A DNA stretch of 35,268 bases from Acidimicrobiia bacterium (GTDB lineage Bacteria > Actinomycetota > Acidimicrobiia > Spongiisociales > UBA5794), in NCBI GenBank assembly GCA_027036355.1, contig JALVQZ010000155.1:1-35268 (forward strand). The letters are read 5' to 3'. The translations under genes and the position numbers were made by a program. A model generated the notes under the pieces. That model saw only the letters and a program-made list of their open reading frames with translations. It searched no databases and was not told the DNA's origin. Below are positions 27,698-35,268 of this stretch, one piece after another; positions within the stretch are counted from its first letter, which is position 1; every line of letters begins with the position of its first letter.

Positions 27698-29242
27698 ATG
27701 CGCGCGCGACGCTCGATCGGCACGACGGGGGATGGCCGGTTCCGTCTCCACAACGTCCTCTTCAGGGTCGGAACGATCCTCGTGTTCGTCGCGGTCCTGG
27801 CGGCGATCCGATGGGCGAAGGCGGTCATCTGGCCACTCGAAGGACGCCCACCCGAGAACCTCTGGGACGAGCTGCTCGTGTTCGGGTCGATCACCTGGGC
27901 GATGATCATCCCCTGGGCGGTGGCCGATCTCGCCGGATGGAGCATCTACCGGCGCCGGACCGCGGCCACCCATCGGGATCCGGGCGACCCGATCGACCGT
28001 CCGGTGTGTTTCCGGGTGGTCGCTCGAGGCGACCAACCCGAAGTGGTCATCGCCACGACCCTCAACATCGCCGAGACGATGCAACGCCGGCCGCTGTTCC
28101 CGTACACGATCGAGGTCGTCACCGACCTGCCCGTACCGGGACTCCCGACCGGTGACCTGGTCACGAACCTGGTGGTCCCTGCCGGCTACTCGACCCCCAT
28201 GGGCGCGACCCACAAGGCCCGCGCCCTGCAGTACGCGATCGACACCTCACCGGTCGACGACCGGACATGGATCGTCCATCTCGACGAGGAATCCCACATC
28301 ACCGAGAGCATGATCGCCGGCGTCCGCGACCACATCGCCGCCGAGGACCCGTCGGAGCGCCCGCGCATCGGCCAGGGCCTCATCCTCTATCACCGTGGCC
28401 TGGAGGACAACACCATCCTCACCTTGGCCGATTCGGTTCGGGTGGCCGACGACATGGGCCGCTTCCACTTCCAGTACCGACTCCATCGGATGCTGTTCGG
28501 GATGCATGGTTCGTTCGTCGTCGCCCGCAACGACGTCGAGCGCCTCATCGGTTGGGACATGCCCCCCGAGGCGTGCATCACCGAGGACACGACCTGGGCG
28601 CTGTTGCAGATGGAGGCCGGTACCCGCTTCGCCTGGGTCGACGGCTACGTGGTGGAACAGTCCCCACAGACCCCGCTCGATTTCCTGCGCCAACGGCGAC
28701 GCTGGTTCGTCGGGCTGTGGTGGGGCGCCCTGCACGCGCCGGTCCGCCTCCGGTATCGCATCTCGCTGGCGGTGTCGACGACCATCTGGAGCGTCGGATG
28801 GATGGCGCTGTTCTACAGCGTCATCCGCATCTTCTCCGGCGTGATCGTGCCGGCGCCGATCGCGTGGCTCGGCGACGTCGTGTTCGCCACCTACATCACG
28901 AACTACACCCTCGGAGCGTGGGTGAGCCTGGTCGACAAGGGCGTGGCCGGGTTCGCCCGGGCACGGTACCTCGCCTTGCAGGTGGTGCTGGTGCCGGTGT
29001 TCACGTTCCTCGAAGCCGCCGCGGTGGTCTACGCCCTCGCTCGTCCCGAGACCGGGTTCCACGTCGTGCGCAAGACGGCGCCGGAGCGTCGTCTCCGGCC
29101 GGTGCCTACCGCGGTGCCGACGGCGGCCCAGCGCGCCGCGGCCGGCCTGTTGCGCACCCAACGACCCGACGTCGAGCCGGTGGAGGAGGTCGAGGAGGCC
29201 GACGCCGAGACGCCACCGGCGGCGGGCGGTCGGGCGAGTTGA
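27698..29242 (+). CDS. CESA-like / Egghead-like family 2 glycosyltransferase
   Basis: HLDEESH, TEDT, QRRRW (D...D...(Q/R)xxRW) motifs plus several TM segments; ATG at 27698. Confidence 0.87.
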   Translation: MRARRSIGTTGDGRFRLHNVLFRVGTILVFVAVLAAIRWAKAVIWPLEGRPPENLWDELLVFGSITWAMIIPWAVADLAGWSIYRRRTAATHRDPGDPIDRPVCFRVVARGDQPEVVIATTLNIAETMQRRPLFPYTIEVVTDLPVPGLPTGDLVTNLVVPAGYSTPMGATHKARALQYAIDTSPVDDRTWIVHLDEESHITESMIAGVRDHIAAEDPSERPRIGQGLILYHRGLEDNTILTLADSVRVADDMGRFHFQYRLHRMLFGMHGSFVVARNDVERLIGWDMPPEACITEDTTWALLQMEAGTRFAWVDGYVVEQSPQTPLDFLRQRRRWFVGLWWGALHAPVRLRYRISLAVSTTIWSVGWMALFYSVIRIFSGVIVPAPIAWLGDVVFATYITNYTLGAWVSLVDKGVAGFARARYLALQVVLVPVFTFLEAAAVVYALARPETGFHVVRKTAPERRLRPVPTAVPTAAQRAAAGLLRTQRPDVEPVEEVEEADAETPPAAGGRAS

Positions 29243-29395
29243 TGCCCCCAGCAGCGTCGCCGCGCCGGACGCGATCTCCGGCGACGAGAATGGGACCATG
29301 CCCGCCGTCGTCCCTCCACGCGAACCCGTTCGATCGGAACCACCACGGCCATCCCCTTCGGCAACCCAGGCGTTCGACACGGCGGCGGTGATCCG

Positions 29396-30244
29396 GTGAA
29401 CCCACACCGGTGGCTGATCCCTGTCCCGGTAGCCGTGCTGCTGTTGGTGCTGGGCGGCTGTGACCGTTCGGCGGCCACGACCACCGCCGCGGCGCCCATC
29501 GCCACCACCGCACCGGTCACCACGACGACACCGACTCTCGACTGGCTCCTCGTCGGAGAAGAGACGGAGCCCTACGGGATGACGGCGCTCCTCGAGGGCA
29601 CCTTGGAGATCGACGCGACCGGCCGCTGCATCACCGTGGTCGAACACCCCCTGCTCCCCCTCGTGTTCAAGGCCGGTACCCACATGCTCGACACCGACCC
29701 GCCCGTGATCGTCCTCCCCGACGGGAGGGCGCTCCACGGCGGCGACCGGCTCTCCCTCACCGGCGGCGCCATCCCGGCGGAGAACCTCGCTCGCATCGAC
29801 TCCCTCTCCGGTCTCGACGTGCCCGACCCCTGCTGGCCCACCGACCCCGAGAACCAGGACCTCTGGGTCATCGCCCCTGGGCCCGAGGCCGTCGAGATCC
29901 TCGAGGTCCAGGACTGGCTCCCCGTCGTGCCCGACGGCGTCACCATCGACGCCGTCGACCGCCTCGAAGGTGAACTACTCATCGACCCCTCGCGCCGCTG
30001 TGTCACCGTCGACGGTATCCCCATCGTGGCCCCACCGGGATCCTTCGTCGAGATCGGCACGAGCCCCCGCCTGTGGCTCCCCAACTTCGGTGCATCGAAC
30101 CCGCCGGGTTCCATCGTCGCCTTCGATGGGATGCTCGTTCCCCTCCCCGGCCTCCCCATCCTCGGCCTCACCGACATCGACATCCCAGATCCGTGCGTGC
30201 CGACCGGCACCACCGACCCCGGCGTCTTCGTCATGGCCCCATGA
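29396..30244 (+). CDS. putative lipoprotein with two internal repeats
   Basis: Lipobox LVLGGC, Thr-rich linker; LEGTLEIDATGRCITV...DVPDPCWPT and LEGELLIDPSRRCVTV...DIPDPCVPT repeats. Confidence 0.75.
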   Translation: MNPHRWLIPVPVAVLLLVLGGCDRSAATTTAAAPIATTAPVTTTTPTLDWLLVGEETEPYGMTALLEGTLEIDATGRCITVVEHPLLPLVFKAGTHMLDTDPPVIVLPDGRALHGGDRLSLTGGAIPAENLARIDSLSGLDVPDPCWPTDPENQDLWVIAPGPEAVEILEVQDWLPVVPDGVTIDAVDRLEGELLIDPSRRCVTVDGIPIVAPPGSFVEIGTSPRLWLPNFGASNPPGSIVAFDGMLVPLPGLPILGLTDIDIPDPCVPTGTTDPGVFVMAP

Positions 30245-30254
30245 GCGGGGGCTC

Positions 30255-30425
30255 GGCTCCTCGCCCCGTCCGAGCCTCACTCCCCCAGGCCGTGCTCCGC
30301 CAGCAGGTCCGTCACCGCCTCGTTGATCTGCGACCACCGCACCCCCACCACCTCTCTCATAGACCGCCACCCGGCCCAGACGTCGACGTAGTCCCATCCT
30401 AAGAACCGTCGTGGTGAGGCCGGGT
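30255..30425 (-). pseudogene. remnant of a paralogue of lipoprotein gene 33409..34779 with large internal deletion
   Basis: 30261-30355 matches 33384-33482 closely (CTCACTCCCCCAGGCCGT(G/A)CTCCGCCAGCAGGTCCGTCACCGC(C/G)TCGTTGATCTGCGACCACCGCACCCCCACCACCTC); 30379-30418 matches 34102-34140. Confidence 0.8.
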
Positions 30426-30487
30426 CCGGTCAGGGACATGTCGACCGGGCAGCATGCGCACCGTCCCGACCCCTGACGGACGACCGG

Positions 30488-31567
30488 CTACCAGTCCGCG
30501 GCGACGTAGTTCCCGGCATCGAGGAGCCCAGTATCGCCGTCGTCCAGTGAGCGCCATCGGACCTCGCCGGCAACGGTGACGTAGAGCAGAAACGTGCCGC
30601 TCGCGTCGACCCTCACGCTCGTTGACGGATCGGGCAAGCCGACATCCATTCGTACGACATCGCCGGTCACCGGATCGAGCCGACTCAGACCGGTACCGGT
30701 GCAAGCGTTGCCGACCTCGGATCCGGATCGGTCCAGAAGCAGGACGGTGCCGTCGTAGGACCACGTCACCGAACATGCCCGGTAACCGGCAGGCAGAATG
30801 TGATCTTGGTGGGCGAAGCCGGTGGTGCTGATCCACGACAACCTGACGAACGCAGCCGAGCCAGACGCCAGCGAACCAGGGAGCACGGTGTCGTCGCCCA
30901 GGAGCGTCACGACGATGCCGTTGGGATCGACCGCAACCGATCGCGCACCGACACCGAAGAGGAAGAGCGCCCTATCGGGTTCCCCTTCCGGGACCATCAA
31001 GAGGTCGCCTGTCGCCGAGACGATCGCTCTGACTCCTCCGCAGTCGTCCGTCAGCAGTCCATCGGCCTCGAACGCGAGGGTGCCGTCCGCGCCGAGGGTC
31101 CACAGCGACCCGGACGCCGGTTCACAGCATCGCCCCAACCACAACGTGCCGTCCGAGTCACTGAGTGCGATCGTCTCGAAACGCTGCGGTGGCGTCTCGG
31201 ATCCAGTTGCCTGGTCCTCATCGAGAACGATGCTGGGTGCACCATCGTCGTTGACGACGACGAGGTCGTGGTCGTTGGGCGCCTGGATCAACCCGACCCA
31301 GCGGGTCGGCCGATGGGCGGCGGGCTGACCCGAACAGAGGTCCGGCAGATCCTCGCCGGCCGGGACGGTCGTCGCTGTGGTACCAGTGACGGTGGTCGGC
31401 GTCGGCTCGGTCGATGGAAGCGTCGGCTGCGACCGTGCAAGACCGCTCGGCGCGCATGCCGTGCCGGCGAGGGCGACGGCAACGACGACGACGACGTGCC
31501 ACGCGCCCAGCGGAACTGGTCTTCTGCGGCGGCCGGCACATCGTCGCGCGGTCCCGAGCGGTATCAC
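30488..31567 (-). CDS. putative lipoprotein, beta-propeller-like
   Basis: GTG at 31567; WHVVVVVAVALAGTACAPSG lipobox; repeated GDL/DPVTGDVVR/LW-type blades. GTGA overlap with upstream ORF stop. Confidence 0.65.
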   Translation of the reverse strand: MIPLGTARRCAGRRRRPVPLGAWHVVVVVAVALAGTACAPSGLARSQPTLPSTEPTPTTVTGTTATTVPAGEDLPDLCSGQPAAHRPTRWVGLIQAPNDHDLVVVNDDGAPSIVLDEDQATGSETPPQRFETIALSDSDGTLWLGRCCEPASGSLWTLGADGTLAFEADGLLTDDCGGVRAIVSATGDLLMVPEGEPDRALFLFGVGARSVAVDPNGIVVTLLGDDTVLPGSLASGSAAFVRLSWISTTGFAHQDHILPAGYRACSVTWSYDGTVLLLDRSGSEVGNACTGTGLSRLDPVTGDVVRMDVGLPDPSTSVRVDASGTFLLYVTVAGEVRWRSLDDGDTGLLDAGNYVAADW

Positions 31568-31785
31568 GTAGGCCCCCCGCACGAACCGATGTAGTACCCG
31601 GCGGACTTGTTCGCATAGCGGTGTTGAACGATCTTCTCGAGGAACACGGACGCTGCCCAGGTGCTCGTCTTCGGGTTGTAACACTGGAGGTGGAACGCTT
31701 GGAGAAGATTCTGGTACGCCGCCTCCGTCAGGGGACCCCATGCGCCATCGATGCTCAAACCCGCCGAATCCCCCACCGAGCGCAC
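31564..31785 (-). CDS. small ORF with peptidoglycan-binding-like motif
   Basis: VRSVGDSAGLSIDGAWGPLTEAAYQNLLQAF; resembles the IDGxxGPxTxxA signature; stop overlaps the next start. Confidence 0.45.
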   Translation of the reverse strand: MRSVGDSAGLSIDGAWGPLTEAAYQNLLQAFHLQCYNPKTSTWAASVFLEKIVQHRYANKSAGYYIGSCGGPT

Positions 31786-31819
31786 TCATGTGCGACAAGA
31801 ACGTTCTCCGACACTCGGT

Positions 31820-32485
31820 CTACGGTCGCCAGCCGCGATCAAGTTGCCCGTTCTCTCGTGCGACGCTGGCGAACTCCGGAAGAAGATCGTCCCATGTTCG
31901 TTCCTGGAACCCGCCAGCGGACGCCTCGACGAACCACGGATTCAACGGACCTGCCTCGAAGTGACTGCTCACTTCGCCCGTGTCGAGTATCCGAGCGATC
32001 GCGAATCTCTGATCAACAAAGTAGTAGAGCCCCGCTCGCTGGTCCTCGACAAGGAACAGCGCGAAGCGCGAGCCCAGGTCTTCGGAGGAGAATCTCCACG
32101 CATCGGTGATCACCTTAGCCGTCGCACTCTTCGTTTCTGGATCCCGCAATAGCACTTGGTAGCGAACGACGACTTCGTCGCCAACTGCTGGTCTTCCCTT
32201 GGCGATTCGATCGATGACGAATACTGCCCCGTCATAGACCTCCTCCTCGGCAAACGGATCCTCCTCATCGACGTACGTCCACACGACATTACGAAGTTCG
32301 GTCAGTGTGCCGACTGCGACAAGGTCGGCCATCGCCGCCATGGACTGCACAGAAGGCTCGTAGTCGATATAGCTATACGTGGCTCGAGCAATCGGCAATC
32401 CGGACGCCGCATCTTCCCGAGCGCAGCTGGACAACACGACAGCTGCCACCAACACCAGTGCGAGTGTCGTCCTAGGGCGCCCCAT
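31820..32485 (-). CDS. putative lipoprotein
   Basis: MGRPRTTLALVLVAAVVLSSCAREDAASG lipobox LSSC; start overlaps upstream stop (TGATG). Confidence 0.7.
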   Translation of the reverse strand: MGRPRTTLALVLVAAVVLSSCAREDAASGLPIARATYSYIDYEPSVQSMAAMADLVAVGTLTELRNVVWTYVDEEDPFAEEEVYDGAVFVIDRIAKGRPAVGDEVVVRYQVLLRDPETKSATAKVITDAWRFSSEDLGSRFALFLVEDQRAGLYYFVDQRFAIARILDTGEVSSHFEAGPLNPWFVEASAGGFQERTWDDLLPEFASVARENGQLDRGWRP

Positions 32486-32946
32486 CAATACCTCCCGTTG
32501 ACCTTCTGAATCTCGTACCACGAGATGGTGCCATTGCCGCCGCCGTCCATGCACGAACGCCCGGACGTTCCATGTCCGAAGCCGACCGCATGACCGAACT
32601 CATGGCAGATCTTGTTCCACAACTGCGTCGCTGTGTGGGAAGGCGCCTTCCTAGTCAGCAACTTCTCCACAAAGCGAGCGCGGTTCTGATCACAAACCCC
32701 GCTGGACTGATTCTTCCATCGCTTGCAGATCGCATCGGCGTGCACGACCGCCGACGGGCGAGGATCCGGGACCTGCCTTATCGGAGACGACCCACCGCGC
32801 TGGTGTAGAGAACGAGAACCGCGGGAAGCGTCGACCTCGACTGGATGCACGGCGATCAACAAACGAGGGTTTCCCACCAATCCGTGCTGCTGGGAGATAA
32901 ACGCCCAGGCTACCTGAGGCATCTGGAATCGCTGCGAACGCCACAT
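32485..32946 (-). CDS. metzincin-like zinc metalloprotease domain (5' end uncertain, possibly frameshifted)
   Basis: WNKICHEFGHAVGFGHGTSGRSCMDGGGNG: HExxHxxGxxH followed by a Met-turn-like SCMD. Possible Tat signal SRRQFPGTGVSVMAGGTIAATSLPHVAFA in another frame from ATG at 33031-33033. Confidence 0.55.
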   Translation of the reverse strand: MWRSQRFQMPQVAWAFISQQHGLVGNPRLLIAVHPVEVDASRGSRSLHQRGGSSPIRQVPDPRPSAVVHADAICKRWKNQSSGVCDQNRARFVEKLLTRKAPSHTATQLWNKICHEFGHAVGFGHGTSGRSCMDGGGNGTISWYEIQKVNGRY

Positions 32947-33408
32947 GAGGAAGCGAGGTCGCTGCGATGGTTCCTCCCGCCATCACGCTGACGCCTGTGC
33001 CCGGGAACTGCCTTCGAGAAATGCCGCCCATGGAACGCTCCCTGGGAGTAGTCCTCGACTGGAAGGCCTGACTGCCCGAGAAGCGAGCTTCCGGCAACCT
33101 CGCTTCGGCCGTTCCTGCCGCCGGAGACCTCTCGTGGGGTTCACGGGCCGATCGTTCCGCGGGGCCGCTGGGCCTTCTCATCCGTCGACCGTATCACCGA
33201 TCCCGTGTCCGGTGTCGGACGAATCACGTCCGGTTCCGGACGACTTCTTCCGTTGGGTCGGAGACTCCGACCGTTGCGTGGGGTCGACCAAACCACCGGG
33301 GCCAGATTCGAGGCATTCCCGACGATCGCGGCTGGCGTGTCCCAGATCACGGCTATCCCAGAGAGCGCACCGTCTCGCGCAAGGTCGGCTCCTCGTTCGG
33401 TCCGAGGC

Positions 33409-34779
33409 TCACTCCCCCAGGCCGTACTCCGCCAGCAGGTCCGTCACCGCGTCGTTGATCTGCGACCACCGCACCCCCACCACCTCACGGCCCGACGCGT
33501 CGCGGGCGACGAACAACGTGTCGTCGGGATCCCCTGACTCGACCGCCTCGAGGACCTCCTCGAAGGGGCCTTCCACCACCAGGTTCCCGTCGGCGTCGTA
33601 GACCGCCACTCGACCCAGCTCGTCCAACTGGGCGAAGAACCACGTGTCGAACACGACCCTGTAGCCGTCGACCTCCACCACGATGTCCTCCTCCCGGGCC
33701 TGCCAGTAGCGGGCCTCGGACTCCTCAGGCGTCAATCCCAGCGGCTCCTGACCCGGACGAGCCAACCGCGGGAGCGACCGCACGGTCACCTCCCAAGCCG
33801 ACTCCTGCTGCCGCGACGCTCGATCCGAACGCCGAAGGGCGGCCTCGATCGTCCCGGCCGGGTCTTCGACGGGAACGTCCGCCAGAACCTCGAGCCTCCC
33901 ACCTGACGGGACCCACGCGAGTCGCCCATCCCCTCCCGGCGCGGCCGCCTGCGACAGCCACACGACCCGAGATCGAGGGTCCTCGAGCCATTCTTGCGCC
34001 TCGTCTGGGGCGAGACGGAGCGTGAAGCCTGAAGCGATCGACGGATCGAAGCGAAGCCATACCCCATCGGGGTCGTAGAGCACCTCGAGCGTACGGACCG
34101 TGACGTCGACGTAGTCCCATCCCAACAACCGTTGTGGAGAGACCGCCTCGGTCGGCTCGACGCGCACGACCAGTCTGGTACGGACGAGCGCCTCGTCTCG
34201 AGAAGGACGGAGTTGCGCGTCGACGGCTGAGCCAAGCACCGCCGATTCCGTCACGAGGACGTCCAGATCCAGCTCGGTCGGATCCCGGAACACCCCATCT
34301 TCACCGAACACGACCGCATAGGTATCGGAGGACACGATCCCCTGGTCGAACACCAAGGGCGCGACGGCAAGGACCATATCCTGGCCCTCTCGGAGCGGCC
34401 GCACCCTCGGGTAGAGCGAAGTGGGCTCGGCAGGCCAGAGCATCCGGATCACCTCGTCCGGCAACTCGCCGAGGAGCACCGAACTCGCGGCGGCCTCCCG
34501 AAGCTCGAAGCGACCTCGGCCGACGATCTCGACGGACTCCAGCTTCGGGCCGATCTGCGCTCTGACGATCGCGGTCGAGTGAGCAACGGTCACCCACCAA
34601 TCGCCCTCGGTCACGTCGAAGACCGACAGCGTATCGAAGGTGTCCCCCGGCGGCCGCGTCGTCGTGGTGGCTCGAGGCGCAGCCGAACTCGACGAGGATG
34701 GCCCAACGGTTCGACCGCCGGTGCAGGCCGACGCCACCACACCCAGTACCACCACCATGGCAGCGAGCCAACGGGTCAT
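33409..34779 (-). CDS. putative lipoprotein, unknown function
   Basis: MTRWLAAMVVVLGVVASACTGGRTVGPSSSSSAAPRATTTTRPP lipobox plus linker; 456 aa. Confidence 0.78.
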   Translation of the reverse strand: MTRWLAAMVVVLGVVASACTGGRTVGPSSSSSAAPRATTTTRPPGDTFDTLSVFDVTEGDWWVTVAHSTAIVRAQIGPKLESVEIVGRGRFELREAAASSVLLGELPDEVIRMLWPAEPTSLYPRVRPLREGQDMVLAVAPLVFDQGIVSSDTYAVVFGEDGVFRDPTELDLDVLVTESAVLGSAVDAQLRPSRDEALVRTRLVVRVEPTEAVSPQRLLGWDYVDVTVRTLEVLYDPDGVWLRFDPSIASGFTLRLAPDEAQEWLEDPRSRVVWLSQAAAPGGDGRLAWVPSGGRLEVLADVPVEDPAGTIEAALRRSDRASRQQESAWEVTVRSLPRLARPGQEPLGLTPEESEARYWQAREEDIVVEVDGYRVVFDTWFFAQLDELGRVAVYDADGNLVVEGPFEEVLEAVESGDPDDTLFVARDASGREVVGVRWSQINDAVTDLLAEYGLGE

Positions 34780-34792
34780 CTGCGGCCCTCCT

Positions 34793-35023
34793 TCATCGAT
34801 GGTATCCCGGCGTGTCGACTCCGTCTCCGTCGAAGTCTCCCAACATCGGCGCCATACCCGACACCCCGAACACGAACGACGTCTCTGCGCCGCCTCCGAG
34901 ATCGTTGTCGAGGTACCAGGTCGCTCCTCGCACCACGCCGATCTCGTCGCCGCACCCTGCGTGCCAGTCGCCCGCGACCGGAACATCACCTGGGTCACCG
35001 AAGTAACAGTCGGCCAGGGTCAT
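34793..35023 (-). pseudogene. short fragment of GDWDGDGxD-repeat secreted protein
   Basis: DCYFGDPGDVPVAGDWHAGCGDEIGVVRGATWYLDNDLGGGAETSFVFGVSGMAPMLGDFDGDGVDTPGYHR, same repeat type as the C-terminus of 14009..15664, without a signal peptide or N-terminal domain. Confidence 0.5.
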
Positions 35024-35119
35024 TCGTCGACGGCGTCTCCGTGGGTCACCACTTCTCGCGATCCCATGAGCATGGAACATGCCGCCACGTTCGAGGTTGA
35101 AGATCACCGCCCCGGGGAG

Positions 35120-35268
35120 CGACCCGAGACCGGGTTCCACGCGGTGCGCAAGACGGCGCCGGAACGTCGGCTCCGGCCGGTGCCCACCGCGGTCCCGACG
35201 GCGGCCCAACGCGCCGCAGCCGGCCTGTTGCGCACCCAACGACCCGACATCGAACCGGTGGAGGAGCC
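35120..35268 (+). pseudogene. 5'-truncated second copy of the glycosyltransferase C-terminus (runs off window end)
   Basis: ETGFHAVRKTAPERRLRPVPTAVPTAAQRAAAGLLRTQRPDIEPVEE versus ETGFHVVRKTAPERRLRPVPTAVPTAAQRAAAGLLRTQRPDVEPVEE at 29048-29188. Confidence 0.85.

Noticed and set aside
29041-35268. Insertion sequence or composite transposon bounded by the GT-tail direct repeats
   Set aside because: No transposase or integrase recognised, and the repeats are coding paralogues with synonymous divergence rather than identical target-site duplications.

Overview
High-GC window, probably actinobacterial (the lineage is my inference from gene content and the mycobacteria-like neighbourhoods). Positions 1 to about 29.2 kb are densely packed housekeeping genes: acyl-CoA dehydrogenase (partial), enoyl-CoA hydratases, NAD synthetase, carboxylate-amine ligase, M20 peptidase, TyrA, DAHP synthase, alanine dehydrogenase, MgtE, baeRF-type release factor homologue, ClpS/DUF2017, DivIVA-like protein, PlsC acyltransferases and a CESA-like glycosyltransferase. 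From about 29.2 to 35.3 kb is a looser accessory region of secreted or lipoprotein genes, gene remnants and internal duplications. Strongest observation: a selD gene (3123..4181) that the ORF track truncates. It starts upstream of an in-frame TGA at 3165-3167, which sits exactly at the SelD catalytic Cys/Sec position (SHGAG-U-ACK). A 7-bp hairpin with a GGUC apical loop lies downstream at bacterial-SECIS distance, so SelD is predicted to be a selenoprotein. Other notable items: a 36-bp-period array of palindromes upstream of an enoyl-CoA hydratase; a second, 5'-truncated copy of the glycosyltransferase C-terminus at the window edge; a decayed, internally deleted lipoprotein remnant; a compact operon with a metzincin-like HExxHxxGxxH protein; a palindromic operator and promoter in front of an XRE/HBHA-like pair; and recurrent leaderless-type promoters. 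No tRNA, rRNA, CRISPR or transposase was recognised. All calls were made by eye, with no database search.
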